From NCBI GenBank assembly GCA_017434455.1, contig JAFRFG010000057.1, positions 62,001 to 126,000 of the forward strand: 64,000 bases of DNA, given 5' to 3'. Positions within the stretch are counted from its first letter, which is position 1, and every line of letters starts with the position of its first letter. This DNA comes from Thermoguttaceae bacterium. Its GTDB lineage: Bacteria; Planctomycetota; Planctomycetia; Pirellulales; Thermoguttaceae. The notes under the pieces were generated by a model. The model made no database searches. It was given only the letters and a program-made list of their open reading frames with translations, and had not been told where the DNA came from. A program made the position numbers and the translations under genes. Shown one piece after another: positions 26,121-39,996 of the stretch.

Positions 26121-29100
26121 ATGGATAACACCGCCCCTATCAAAAAGTTCCGCCGCCGGTTTAACTTCGACCAGGTCAAGACCTTCGGTTCCCACCTGTC
26201 GAGTTTCCAGGTTCCCGATCTGACCAAGCTCCAGACCGCCAGGTACAGCCGGTTCCTTCAGGAAGGAGTCGAACCCGATCAGCGCAAGAGAATCGGTTTG
26301 GAAGAAGTCCTTCAAGAGGCGTTCCCGATTTCGGATTCCGAAGACAGGCGCCGATTGGAATACGTCAGCTACGTGCTCGAAAAGCCGCGCTACACCAGCG
26401 ACGAGTGCCGTGAGCTGAAGCTGACCTACGGCATGCCGCTGCGCGTTCGTATTCGTCTGACCGGCGAAAACGTCGAGACCGTCGAGGAAGATATCTATCT
26501 CGGCGATATCCCCATCATGCTCGGCGGCGGTGAGTTCATTATCAACGGGGCGGAGCGCGTGGAAGTCTGTCAGCTTCACCGTTCCCCGGGGATCGATTAC
26601 CTCGAAGTCAAAGACGACGATCGCAGCGGCTACACCTGCCGCATCATCCCCGAGCGCGGTGTCTGGGTCGAGCTGCTGGTCACCTCCAAGAACGAGATCC
26701 AGGTCAAGCTCGATCAGGCGACCAAGCTTCCGGCGATGCAGATGCTTCGGGCGATGGACATTAACTACGCTTCGAACGAGGCGCTTATCCGCGCTTTCCA
26801 CGGTGAAAGGATTCAGAAAATCTCCCTGGCCAAAGGGCTGAAAGCCCTGGATAAGATCGTTAACAAGATAGCCATACGGCCGATCGTGGACCCCAAGGAC
26901 GGAGAGGTTATCACCGAGTTTGGCGAGAAAATCGACGAGAAGGCCGCCAGGGTGGTTTGCACCTCCGGGGAGAAGTCGATCGAGGTCCTCGACTTCGCCG
27001 ATCCCGCTAACTCCGACGATAAGCCGAAGTTCCTTTTGCTGAACTCGATCAAGAACGATCCCCTCGGGAAGTTCGAGGACACGAACCTGTACAAGGACGA
27101 AAAGGCCCGCGCGAAAGCAGCTCACGACGCCGCGCTGATGAGGTATTACTCTCAGGTCCGCTCGGGGAATCCGAAAGATCTGAAAAAAGCCGAAGAGCTC
27201 TTCCGCGAACGCTTCGGTGACGAGAATCGCTATCGTCTGGGAAAGGTGGGCCGTTTCCGTATGAACCGGAAGCTCGGCACCGACGTGTCGGAAGACAGGA
27301 TGCTCCTGTCGGCACAAGATTTGATCGATGCCATCAAATACCTGTACGATCTGCAATGCGGTATTAAAACCGAAGATGGCGAGCAAAGCGCCGAGGTCGA
27401 CGATATCGATAACCTCGGCAACCGTCGTCTCCGGACGATCGACGAGCTTTTCGGCGAAGAGCTCCGCAAGGGGTTCCTCAAGCTTGCCCGCAGCGCCAAG
27501 GAGCACCTCAACTCCACGAAAGAGGGGACCTGCACGCCGCGCGGTCTGATCAACCAGAAGGCGGTCTCCAGCGCGATCGAATATTACTTTGGGCGCGGTG
27601 AACTCTCCCAGGTGGTCGACCAGACGAATCCGCTTTCGATGCTGACGCACGAACGCCGCCTCTCCGCCCTGGGGCCCGGCGGCCTCAACCGTAAACGGGC
27701 CAGTTTCGAGGTTCGAGACGTCCACGCGACGCACTATGGCCGGATTTGTCCGATCGAGACCCCCGAAGGGACGAACATCGGTTTGATCTCGTCGCTGGCG
27801 ATCTACGCCGGTGTCGATGAATACGGTTTTCTTGTCACTCCCTACCGCAAGGTGGAGGGGGGCAAGATTACCGACAAGGTCGAGTGGCTGCGCGCCGACG
27901 CGGAGTTCGGCAAGACCGTGGTTCCCGCTGATGTCCACATCGAGGAGATCAAAGAAAAAGGTTTTATCGGGAGGATTATCCCCGACCAGGTGACGGGTAT
28001 GGTACTCGCGCGCAAGGATGGCGACTATGTCACGATCCCTGTGGAAGATGTCCAGTACATCGACGTTGCCCCGAACCAGATGGTCGGCGTCTCGGCGGGA
28101 TTGATTCCGTTCCTGGAGCACGACGACGCGAACCGCGCGCTGATGGGGGCGAACATGCAGCGGCAGGCGGTTCCGCTTTTGGTTTCCGAAGCCCCGCTGG
28201 TCGGCACCGGCTTAGAGTCCGCGGCGGCGTTCAACTCCTCGCTGCTGGTACGCGCCCGCCGCGCCGGTGTTGTCACCTACGCCGATTCCCTGAAGATCGT
28301 GATCGAAGGGGATAATAACGCGAAGGATACCTATCATTTGCGCAAATTCAAGGCGCTGAACGAACGGACCTGCCAGAACCAGAAACCGATCGTTCGGCCC
28401 GGGCAGAAGGTCGCCGAAGGAGAGGTCATCGCCGACGGCGCTTGCACCGATCATGGTGATTTGGCGCTGGGCCGCAACGTTTTGGTCGCGTTTATGGTGT
28501 GGGACGGCTACAACTACGAGGACGCGATCATCCTCAGCGAAGAGCTGGTTCAAAACGACACTTACACCTCGCTCCATATCGAGCAGCTCGACGAGGAGAT
28601 CCGCGAGATCAAGAGCAACAGCGGTTCCAGTTCCGGGAAACCGCGCGTCGAGGAGTTCACCCGAGACATCCCCAATGTCGGTGAGGAGATGCGCCGGAAT
28701 CTCGACGAGGCGGGTATCGTCAACATCGGGACCTATGTTCGCGCCGGGGATATCCTGGTCGGAAAGGTCGTTCCGAAGAATAAGCAGGAGCTCTCTCCCG
28801 AGGAAAAGCTTCTGCACGCGATCTTCGGTCGTACGGGCGAAGATGTCAAAGACTCCTCTCTGAGAGTTCCTCCGGGGATGGAAGGGATTGTGATCGGACA
28901 CCATCGAATTCGGTCCCGCAGCGGTCTTTCGGAGGCGGAGCGCAAGAAGTACGACAGTGAGCTGGCGGAAATCGACGAGAAGGGAAACGCGAAGATCACC
29001 GAACTGTTCGGCGCGATGATCGATGAGATGGAGAAGATCTCGAAAAAACAGATCGTCGACGATAGAGGAAACTCCCTCACTCAGGAGCGGTCCCCCAAAG

Positions 29101-30062
29101 ATATCGCCGACACGGCGAAGCGTTTCAGCTTCAAAGAGATGTGCCGGACGAACAATATCAAAGAGGGGAGCAAAGAATACGAAAAGCTTGCCGTTGTCTG
29201 GCACAAGCATCGTGAGGCGGTGGAAGACGCCATTGACGAGCGGGATCACGCCCGCAACGCCGCCCAGGCGGGGGATCAGCTCAAGCGGGGGGTTCTGGAG
29301 CGTGTGATCGTCTACATCGCCACCAAGCGCGTCATCTCGGTCGGTGACAAGATGGCGGGCCGCCACGGCAACAAGGGGGTTATCTCCCGTATTCTCCCGA
29401 AGGAAGATATGCCGTTCATGGAAGACGGCACCCCGATCCAAATCATGCTTAATCCGCTGGGCGTTCCGAGCCGTATGAACGTCGGCCAGATTCTTGAAAC
29501 CCACCTGGGATGGGCGGCCTCGAAGCTCGGTTACCGCGCCGTCGCGCCGGTCTTTGGCGGCGCGACCGAGGAGCAGATCAACGACGAGCTCTATAGGGCC
29601 GGCCTCCCCCGCCATGGGAAGGTCCAGCTCTATGACGGACGAACGGGAGAACCGTTCGGACAAGAGACGACCGTCGGCTACATCTATATGCTCAAACTCC
29701 ACCACCTGGTCGACGACAAAGTCCACGCGCGAAGCACCGGCCCGTATTCGCTGATTACCCAGCAGCCGCTGGGCGGAAAGGCGCGTTCCGGCGGTCAGCG
29801 CTTTGGCGAGATGGAATTCTGGGCTCTGGAGGCCTACGGCGCGGCCTACACGATTCAGGAGCTGCTGACGGTCAAAAGTGATGACGTGGACGGCCGAACC
29901 AAGATCTATGAGTCGATGGTCAACGGGAAGAACTCCCTCAAGCCCGGGATCCCCGCCAGTTTTGACGTGTTGGTCAACGAGATCAAGGGCCTTGCCCTCG
30001 ATATGCAGTTGATTTCCACGCACCGCGAGCTGGGCGCTGCGGGGAATGACCTGACTTCCTGA
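26121..30062 (+). CDS. rpoB: DNA-directed RNA polymerase subunit beta
   Basis: 1313 residues. All main beta-subunit blocks are present: QLHRSPG near residue 152, the rifampicin region (ELSQVVDQTNPLSMLTHERRLSALGPGG), FEVRDVHATHYGRICPIETPEGTNIGL, KMAGRHGNKGVISRI and the C-terminal GGKARSGGQRFGEMEFWALEA. The Asp, His and Ser positions whose mutation usually gives rifampicin resistance keep their susceptible-type residues, while two neighbouring positions carry VV instead of the E. coli FM. The subunit forms the catalytic cleft with RpoC. Unlike in most bacteria, no rplK-A-J-L genes precede it and the upstream neighbour is a divergent secreted-protein gene. rpoC follows after 109 bases. Confidence 0.98.
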   Translation: MDNTAPIKKFRRRFNFDQVKTFGSHLSSFQVPDLTKLQTARYSRFLQEGVEPDQRKRIGLEEVLQEAFPISDSEDRRRLEYVSYVLEKPRYTSDECRELKLTYGMPLRVRIRLTGENVETVEEDIYLGDIPIMLGGGEFIINGAERVEVCQLHRSPGIDYLEVKDDDRSGYTCRIIPERGVWVELLVTSKNEIQVKLDQATKLPAMQMLRAMDINYASNEALIRAFHGERIQKISLAKGLKALDKIVNKIAIRPIVDPKDGEVITEFGEKIDEKAARVVCTSGEKSIEVLDFADPANSDDKPKFLLLNSIKNDPLGKFEDTNLYKDEKARAKAAHDAALMRYYSQVRSGNPKDLKKAEELFRERFGDENRYRLGKVGRFRMNRKLGTDVSEDRMLLSAQDLIDAIKYLYDLQCGIKTEDGEQSAEVDDIDNLGNRRLRTIDELFGEELRKGFLKLARSAKEHLNSTKEGTCTPRGLINQKAVSSAIEYYFGRGELSQVVDQTNPLSMLTHERRLSALGPGGLNRKRASFEVRDVHATHYGRICPIETPEGTNIGLISSLAIYAGVDEYGFLVTPYRKVEGGKITDKVEWLRADAEFGKTVVPADVHIEEIKEKGFIGRIIPDQVTGMVLARKDGDYVTIPVEDVQYIDVAPNQMVGVSAGLIPFLEHDDANRALMGANMQRQAVPLLVSEAPLVGTGLESAAAFNSSLLVRARRAGVVTYADSLKIVIEGDNNAKDTYHLRKFKALNERTCQNQKPIVRPGQKVAEGEVIADGACTDHGDLALGRNVLVAFMVWDGYNYEDAIILSEELVQNDTYTSLHIEQLDEEIREIKSNSGSSSGKPRVEEFTRDIPNVGEEMRRNLDEAGIVNIGTYVRAGDILVGKVVPKNKQELSPEEKLLHAIFGRTGEDVKDSSLRVPPGMEGIVIGHHRIRSRSGLSEAERKKYDSELAEIDEKGNAKITELFGAMIDEMEKISKKQIVDDRGNSLTQERSPKDIADTAKRFSFKEMCRTNNIKEGSKEYEKLAVVWHKHREAVEDAIDERDHARNAAQAGDQLKRGVLERVIVYIATKRVISVGDKMAGRHGNKGVISRILPKEDMPFMEDGTPIQIMLNPLGVPSRMNVGQILETHLGWAASKLGYRAVAPVFGGATEEQINDELYRAGLPRHGKVQLYDGRTGEPFGQETTVGYIYMLKLHHLVDDKVHARSTGPYSLITQQPLGGKARSGGQRFGEMEFWALEAYGAAYTIQELLTVKSDDVDGRTKIYESMVNGKNSLKPGIPASFDVLVNEIKGLALDMQLISTHRELGAAGNDLTS

Positions 30063-30082
30063 TAGCCGAGAGAGTGAACAAC

Positions 30083-30122
30083 GCGCGCGAAGCGAGTTTT
30101 TTCAAAGCCCCTTTCCGCGCGC
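30083..30122 (+). other. Hairpin between rpoB and rpoC
   Basis: GCGCGCG (30083-30089) pairs with CGCGCGC (30116-30122), and nearby GAAG/CTTC bases extend it. Six Ts lie in the loop. It may be an RNA-processing or partial termination element, or fortuitous. Confidence 0.35.
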
Positions 30123-30171
30123 TTCTTACCGAGATCATTCAACACCGTAAAAAGATATCCCAGAGGGTACT

Positions 30172-34638
<4,467 letters not shown>

Positions 34639-34663
34639 GCCCCTTTTGAGCGATTGGCTCGCC

Positions 34664-34703
34664 AACAAAAAAGCCGCCCCTTTGAAGGGGCGGCTTTTTT
34701 GTT
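34664..34703. terminator. Strong bidirectional terminator between rpoC and the thioesterase gene
   Basis: The stem AGCCGCCCCT/AGGGGCGGCT has a small loop and is flanked by AAAAAA and TTTTTT, so it offers a U-tract to both strands. It lies 25 bases after rpoC (+) and 36 bases after the thioesterase gene (-). Confidence 0.92.
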
Positions 34704-34739
34704 GATGGGGATCTGTGTTATTTGAGGGTAATAGAGGGT

Positions 34740-35162
34740 TCAGGCCTCTTTTTCGCGGTTTTCTTTGGGAGGCGGAAGAAGGTAACCCCGGCCGACAAAC
34801 AGGGCCAGAAGGTTCTGCTTGTCGTCGGTCACCCGGACCTCGCAGACAGAGAATCGGCCGGTTCGGGAAACCTCTTTGGCCTCGGCGAAGATGGTCCCGC
34901 TTTTGACCGACTTGAGGAACGAGATGGTCGTATCGATCCCGATCATGGGAGTGTCCCAATTCCCGGCCGCCGCGAAGGTGAAGTCGGCGATGGAGTAGAG
35001 AACTCCCCCCTGAACGACCCCAAGGCCGTTGAGGTGATCGTCACGCAGCAGCAGCGAACTGCGGGCAAAACCGACACCGGCCTCTTCCAGACGAATTCCG
35101 ACAAGATCGCAAATGAAGCGGTCTTTCTTCATACGGGTGATCTGGGGGGAATCGGCGGACAT
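34740..35162 (-). CDS. PaaI-like hotdog-fold acyl-CoA thioesterase
   Basis: 140 residues from the ATG at 35162 (AAAGG eight bases upstream); a GTG three codons earlier is an alternative. The hotdog fold is indicated by HLNGLGVVQGGVLYSIADFTFAAAGN, where the N...G...GG segment precedes the long central helix, and by strands around ISFLKSVKSGTIFAEAKEVSRTGR. The family hydrolyses acyl- or aryl-CoA thioesters as dimers or tetramers, and the substrate is not evident. Tail residues PPPKENREKEA are charged. It lies 51 bases after thyX and probably belongs to the prc-thyX transcript. Confidence 0.85.
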   Translation of the reverse strand: MSADSPQITRMKKDRFICDLVGIRLEEAGVGFARSSLLLRDDHLNGLGVVQGGVLYSIADFTFAAAGNWDTPMIGIDTTISFLKSVKSGTIFAEAKEVSRTGRFSVCEVRVTDDKQNLLALFVGRGYLLPPPKENREKEA

Positions 35163-35213
35163 GAGAAACACCTTTCTTGTCGATGGGAACGGTCAAAGGG
35201 GGGACTTAAAGCG

Positions 35214-36116
35214 CTATTTCAGGAGGCCGAGGGCGCGCAGCTTTTCGCGGCACTCATCCCGTTCGCGGCAGCGCTCCAGCCCCTGCCAGCTCGGATCCTG
35301 CGCTTGGAGAAAATCTTCCTCGGCGGCGGGGAGCCGGCCGGCCAGGCGCCGGATAACCCCCTGGTCGAGCGCGGTGAGGTGGAGCGAGTTGAGGTTATAG
35401 TCGAGAAACGCCCCGTACGAGACCGGGAAAAGAACGCGGATGATCTTTTCGCCGATGGTCGTGGCGTACTGGACGATCTCCCACTGCGCGTGCGATTCCA
35501 TTCTTAGCGAGAGAAAATGGAACAGGTTGTGCAGGTCACACTTCCAATACGCTTCGGTGTAAGTGGAAAGAGGGAGGTCTTTGCGCGCCTGTTCCCGGGC
35601 GATACCCGCGTCGATCCTCTTTTGGTATAAAGCGCGGGCGGCCTCGTGGAACGTTCTTTCCTCCCGGCTGAAAACAGCCCCCTGGTCGGAAGGGAGAAAG
35701 CCGTCGCTCCCCTGCCGGTTACGGGTCGTCTGGATCCGCCAGCCGTCGTCCTCGGTGGTGTAGGCGGCGTCGATCGCGACGGAGTACCTTGTGCTGTACT
35801 CGTTGACCGAGGCGGTTCGGTGGCGAATCCACTGGCGCCAAGTGTCCATCGGAACACGGACCAGGAGCTTGACCTCGGCCATCTCGAAGGGGGTCGTGTG
35901 CCGGTGACGCATCAAATAACGAAGAAGCGCTTCGTCGCTGGAGACGGCCCGCGTTCCGGCACCGTAGCTGACCCGCGCCGCCTGGGCAATCGCCGAATCG
36001 CTCCCCATCCAATCGACCAGACAGACAAAACCGTCGTTCAGAAGGGGGAATTTCTTCCAGCGGAGGGCTTCTCCGGCGGCTGACGGATCGATTGCGCGCT
36101 GCTCATCGGCGGACAT
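35214..36116 (-). CDS. thyX: Flavin-dependent thymidylate synthase ThyX
   Basis: 300 residues. The ThyX signature RHRTASVNEYSTRY is complete at residues 98-111. The N-terminal VSYGAGT and RHRHTTPFEMAEVKL blocks and the C-terminal HNLFHFLSLRMESHAQWEI segment also match the family. The enzyme makes dTMP from dUMP with methylene-tetrahydrofolate, FAD and NADPH as a homotetramer, replacing ThyA. GGGAG lies nine bases before the ATG, inside the end of the protease gene, and the intergenic gap is only five bases, implying cotranscription. No thyA is seen in the window. Confidence 0.97.
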   Translation of the reverse strand: MSADEQRAIDPSAAGEALRWKKFPLLNDGFVCLVDWMGSDSAIAQAARVSYGAGTRAVSSDEALLRYLMRHRHTTPFEMAEVKLLVRVPMDTWRQWIRHRTASVNEYSTRYSVAIDAAYTTEDDGWRIQTTRNRQGSDGFLPSDQGAVFSREERTFHEAARALYQKRIDAGIAREQARKDLPLSTYTEAYWKCDLHNLFHFLSLRMESHAQWEIVQYATTIGEKIIRVLFPVSYGAFLDYNLNSLHLTALDQGVIRRLAGRLPAAEEDFLQAQDPSWQGLERCRERDECREKLRALGLLK

Positions 36117-36121
36117 AGGGG

Positions 36122-38386
36122 CTATCTCCCGAGGAAATTAAGAACGCTTCCGGACTTTTCTTTTTCAAAGACGATGTTTTTGCTGGCGAGGATATTCAGG
36201 TAATCGGAAGTGATGTTGAGAACCTCATCGAGGTAGTAATCGCGCGTGATTTCAGACGAATTGCGGATCACCTTCTCGATCTTCTCTTCTTCCTCTTTGT
36301 CGGAATCGAGTTTCTCCAGCTCGGCAAAATATTTTTCGCGGTTCAGCGACGTGGTCTTCTTCGATTTGTATTGATCGTAGAGGGAGATCTTTTCTTCCAC
36401 CTTAATGAAATCGGGGGACTTCGCCGTACGGTCTTCGGAGAGCTTCGCCAGCGCCTCGACGATTTCGGGGGTGACGTAATTGAACGTGGGGAGATACTTC
36501 GCCGGCTGAATCTTTTCGAGTTTCAGCGGGTTGTCGAGATCCGACTCGCCGATCCCCTCCAGGTGGCCGGTGAGCGACGGAATAACGACGTCGGACGGGA
36601 TGCCGCGGATCTGCGAGGTGTCGCCGCCCGGGAGCCAGAACCCCTGAACCGTGACTTTGATCATCCCGAGGTTCGGGGCTTCCTCGAGCATCGAGCCGAA
36701 GAGCAGATCCGCGATCGGGGTGACCGACTGGACCGAGCCCTTGCCGTGGGTGGTCTTGTCGCCGACGACCAGACCACGGTGGTAGTCTTTAATGGCGCCG
36801 GCGAAAATCTCGGAGGCGCTCGCCGAAAAGCGGCTGGTGAGGACCACCAGCGGGCCGCCCCAGGAGATCCCCGGGTCGGGGTCGTTGTGGAAGATGACCG
36901 AGTCTTTGTCGCCGCGGCGGTGCGGATCGGGCTTGACCTGAACGACCGTTCCCCCCTCGACGAACAGACCGGTGAGCGAAATGGCCTCGGGAAGGATGCC
37001 GCCGCCGTTGAGGCGCAGGTCCACGACGCAGGCGTCGACCTTCTCGCGAACGAATTGGTCGAGAATCACTTGGACATCGTGAACCGTCCCGTGGGCTTCG
37101 GTCTCGCCCCGGCGCAGCGCGTCGGTATCGAGATAGAAGCTCGGCAGGTCGATGACGCCGATCTTGTAGGGGGTGCCGTCGGGACGCTGACCGGCCTGGA
37201 AGATCTCTCCCTTCGCGGCGCTGTCGTCCAAGTCGATTCGGTCACGGACGATCTTGATGATACGATTTCCCGGAATCACCTGAAGCCGGACCACGGTTCC
37301 CCCCTTGCCGCGGATCTTGTCGACGACATCGGAGAGTTTCATATCGACAACGTCTTCGATCGGGCCGCTTTCGCCCTGGCCGACGCCGATGATCCGATCG
37401 CCCACGGCGAGTTCCCCCTGCTTTTGCGCGGGGGACCCTTTGACGATCTCTTTGACTTGGGTGTAGCCGTCTTCCCAGCCGAGCGTGGCGCCGATCCCCT
37501 CAAAGTTCAGACTCATCTGGATATTGAAGTTCTCGTAAGATTTCGGCGAAAGGTAGCTTGTATGCGGATCGTAGACGTTGGCGATGGCGGTCAGCGCGAT
37601 TTCGAGGACGTCGTCGTTGGACGTTTGATGCATCCGCTTCTGGAAGCTGCTGTACCGGCGGTGAAGACGTTCGATCGGCGTCTCGTCCGCCCACGGATTG
37701 GGAACCGCCTCGGCGTTTGACGGAGCCGTATCGTCCTGCTCTTTGTTCTTCTCTTTCTTTTCTTCGTCCCGCTTGTCGGCCTCGAGGGAGAGAATCTCGA
37801 ATTTGACCCGTTTTCTCCATCGGTCGGCCACTTCGGCGTCATCTTTGGGGAAGGTGAGGAGGTCTTTGTCACGGACGATCTCTTCGTCGACCGTGAAGTC
37901 GAACGGTCCGTCGAGAATCTGCTGCGCCAGGGCGCATCGCTGGTCGACGCGGGTGAGATAGACGTTGTAGATCGCGAACGCGGGGGAGAGGTCTCCCTTG
38001 CGGGCTAAAAGGGCGAAGGAATCACGATACTTTGTTTGGAAGGCCTGAACGTCGCCGGCGGTGAAGTAGAGCTTCATCGGGTCGATCGCCTTGATATACA
38101 GGTCGAACGCCTGCTGGGAGACGGTGGTGTCGATTCGGCGCTGCGAGAAGTGACGTCCCTCAAGGATGCGGGCGAAGTTGATCACAATGCTCTTGTCGCG
38201 GGCGGTCGGTTCGAGAAGACGATTCGGCGAGGGGGAATTGTCCGTCTTCGGCTGGGGAACCGGCGAGGTCACCGTCTGCGCCGAAAGGAGGGCCGTCCCC
38301 CAAAGGATCAGGGCCACAAGAACAAGCCCGATACCGGTTCGTGAAGCGGGGAAATACCCGCGCTGATTCCGCTGCGAATCCTTCAT
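36122..38386 (-). CDS. prc: C-terminal processing (tail-specific) serine protease, S41 family
   Basis: 754 residues from the ATG at 38386, chosen because GAGG lies five bases upstream; a GTG two codons earlier is possible. Order: signal or anchor helix (GIGLVLVALILWGTALLSAQ), an N-terminal Tsp-type domain, a PDZ domain around 290-370 (FEGIGATLGWEDGY ... GVGDRIIGVGQ-like), then the S41 catalytic core. The Ser is in SASASEIF near residue 520 and the Lys in THGKGSVQ about 26 residues later, the Ser/Lys dyad of Prc/CtpA. A C-terminal helical region follows. It degrades or trims periplasmic proteins with exposed C-termini. It heads a transcript that includes thyX and the thioesterase. Confidence 0.93.
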   Translation of the reverse strand: MKDSQRNQRGYFPASRTGIGLVLVALILWGTALLSAQTVTSPVPQPKTDNSPSPNRLLEPTARDKSIVINFARILEGRHFSQRRIDTTVSQQAFDLYIKAIDPMKLYFTAGDVQAFQTKYRDSFALLARKGDLSPAFAIYNVYLTRVDQRCALAQQILDGPFDFTVDEEIVRDKDLLTFPKDDAEVADRWRKRVKFEILSLEADKRDEEKKEKNKEQDDTAPSNAEAVPNPWADETPIERLHRRYSSFQKRMHQTSNDDVLEIALTAIANVYDPHTSYLSPKSYENFNIQMSLNFEGIGATLGWEDGYTQVKEIVKGSPAQKQGELAVGDRIIGVGQGESGPIEDVVDMKLSDVVDKIRGKGGTVVRLQVIPGNRIIKIVRDRIDLDDSAAKGEIFQAGQRPDGTPYKIGVIDLPSFYLDTDALRRGETEAHGTVHDVQVILDQFVREKVDACVVDLRLNGGGILPEAISLTGLFVEGGTVVQVKPDPHRRGDKDSVIFHNDPDPGISWGGPLVVLTSRFSASASEIFAGAIKDYHRGLVVGDKTTHGKGSVQSVTPIADLLFGSMLEEAPNLGMIKVTVQGFWLPGGDTSQIRGIPSDVVIPSLTGHLEGIGESDLDNPLKLEKIQPAKYLPTFNYVTPEIVEALAKLSEDRTAKSPDFIKVEEKISLYDQYKSKKTTSLNREKYFAELEKLDSDKEEEEKIEKVIRNSSEITRDYYLDEVLNITSDYLNILASKNIVFEKEKSGSVLNFLGR

Positions 38387-38581
38387 TATCACCTCGTCCT
38401 AAAATATTATCCGGTTAAGACCGCGAACGCGCGATCTTATGATAGTTGCCGTTCGTTTCGCGCTGTTTCTTTCGTTTTTGCGAAGGGGGTTATCCTTCCC
38501 CCGGCGGCTCCCTCACGTTTGTCGAAAAGGGCCCCCAATGGTATAACGATTTTCGCGGCGCGGGGCAAGATAGATCGGCGG

Positions 38582-38615
38582 AAAAAAACCGCCCAAAACA
38601 ACCTTTCGAGGGCGG
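38582..38615 (-). terminator. Terminator downstream of prs, in the 38387-38735 gap
   Basis: A 6-bp GC stem (CCGCCC/GGGCGG) with a 15-nt loop is followed on the minus strand by seven Ts. It lies about 120 bases after the prs stop. The remainder of the 349-base gap shows no gene. Near the prc start GATAATATTTTAGG is AT-rich and may hold its promoter, but no -35 fits. Confidence 0.6.
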
Positions 38616-38735
38616 GACATCGACAAAAATCAACACAAAGAACGGCTTTCCGGCCGGTGCCGAAAGACAGGAGTTCCTTTCCCCGGGGGAAAGCCGCCAC
38701 AGGCCTTGTGCTTCGCGGCGCGGGTCAGTCCGGCA

Positions 38736-39719
38736 CTAGAAGTATTGCCCGGTCCCGTAGGGGAGTTCCTTGAACATCTTGCTGATCGACTGGTTCTCGT
38801 GGATGCGCTTGATCGCCTCGCCCAAGACCGGCGCGATGGAGATCACTTTGATGTTCGGTAGATTGTGCTCGGGAAGCAGCGGAATCGTATCGGAGAGGAC
38901 GATCTCCTCGATCGGGGCGCTGCGCAGCTGCTCGATGGCGTTGCCGCACAGAACACCGTGGGTCGCGGCGATGAAGATTTTGGTCGCGCCCATCTTTTTG
39001 ACCAGGTGAGCGGCGCCGCAGATGGAGCCGCCGGTGCTGATCATATCGTCGAAGAGGAACGCGACACGCCCGGCAATCGGGCCGCCGATGATATTGGCCT
39101 GCTCGACGACGTTGCCGTGACGGCGCTTATCGATGATGGCCAGATTGCCGCCCAGCGCTTTGACGTGCGCCGCGGCGCGCTTGATGCTTCCCTCGTCGGG
39201 ACTGACGACGACACACTCCTCGGGCTTGTAGCCGAGGGAGGTAATATAGTGATCAAGAACCGGAGAGGCGGAGAGGTGATCGACCGGGATATCGAAGAAG
39301 CCCTGGATCTGCGCGGCGTGCAGGTCCATCGCGACGATGCGGTCGGCCCCGGCTCGGGTAATGAGGTTGGCGACCAGCTTGGCGGTGATGGGGGTTCTTC
39401 CCTCATCTTTGCGGTCTTGGCGGGCGTAGCCGAAGTAGGGAATCACGGCGGTGATACGGGCGGCGCTGGCGCGTTTGAAGCTCTCGATCATGATCAGCAG
39501 CTGCATCAGCGAGTCGTTGACCGGCCGGCAGGTCGGCTGGATCAGGAAGACATCTTCTCCGCGGACATCCTCTTCGATCTTGCAGAAACTCTCACCGTCG
39601 GGGAAGGGATGAAGATCGATCTGGCCCAGGGGAATCCCGATATAGTCACTGATGTTTTTAGCCAGCGCCGGGTTGGCACTACCGGAGAAAATTTTGATTT
39701 TTTGCATAGAACTATCCAT
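38736..39719 (-). CDS. prs: Ribose-phosphate pyrophosphokinase (PRPP synthetase)
   Basis: 327 residues from the ATG at 39719; the ATG at 39707 (MQKIKIFSGS) is also plausible. Family blocks: FSGSANPALA, the FPDGESFCKI loop, QPTCRPVNDSLMQLL, YFGYARQDRK (ATP loop), ADRIVAMDLHAAQIQGFF, VVSPDEG and the PRPP-binding FDDMISTGGS. The enzyme converts ribose-5-phosphate and ATP to PRPP for purine, pyrimidine, histidine, tryptophan and NAD synthesis. It has its own near-consensus promoter and a downstream terminator, so it seems monocistronic. Confidence 0.96.
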   Translation of the reverse strand: MDSSMQKIKIFSGSANPALAKNISDYIGIPLGQIDLHPFPDGESFCKIEEDVRGEDVFLIQPTCRPVNDSLMQLLIMIESFKRASAARITAVIPYFGYARQDRKDEGRTPITAKLVANLITRAGADRIVAMDLHAAQIQGFFDIPVDHLSASPVLDHYITSLGYKPEECVVVSPDEGSIKRAAAHVKALGGNLAIIDKRRHGNVVEQANIIGGPIAGRVAFLFDDMISTGGSICGAAHLVKKMGATKIFIAATHGVLCGNAIEQLRSAPIEEIVLSDTIPLLPEHNLPNIKVISIAPVLGEAIKRIHENQSISKMFKELPYGTGQYF

Positions 39720-39805
39720 TTCGGGTCATACGGTTCTGCGTCCGGGCAGTTCGTGGAGACTGTATGAGCAGCTTACGAAACGTTTGCCTTCGTACCAGTC
39801 CCAGT

Positions 39806-39834
39806 ATTCTAGGGGGAATATTCCTATTTATCAA
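39806..39834 (-). promoter_or_regulatory. Promoter of prs
   Basis: On the minus strand TTGATA (39834-39829) and TAGAAT (39811-39806) are 17 bases apart, each one mismatch from consensus. The leader is about 80 nt. Confidence 0.75.
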
Positions 39835-39876
39835 GCCCCGCGGCCCGCATCTTTGGCGTAATAGGGGGACAGAGAA

Positions 39877-39905
39877 TTGACTCGACGCGAAAAATGGGGT
39901 AAATT
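39877..39905 (+). promoter_or_regulatory. Promoter of the aldolase-like gene
   Basis: TTGACT and TAAATT are 17 bases apart on the plus strand. The leader to the ATG at 39997 is about 85 nt. This placement argues against translation beginning at the upstream in-frame TTG (39877), which lies inside the -35. Confidence 0.65.
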
Positions 39906-39996
39906 AAGGGACGGGGGAAGTTTGTTCAAGCAAAGGGTCCTGTTCTGTTCGGCAGGGGCGCTTGGGGCCGGCTGCGGCCAAAGGAAGAAAATCCGT

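Noticed and set aside
26085..30023. Two long minus-strand ORFs (678 and 603 codons) antisense to rpoB
   Set aside because: They mirror conserved rpoB codons. Long antisense ORFs are common opposite GC-rich conserved genes, and neither has a promoter, ribosome site or domain.
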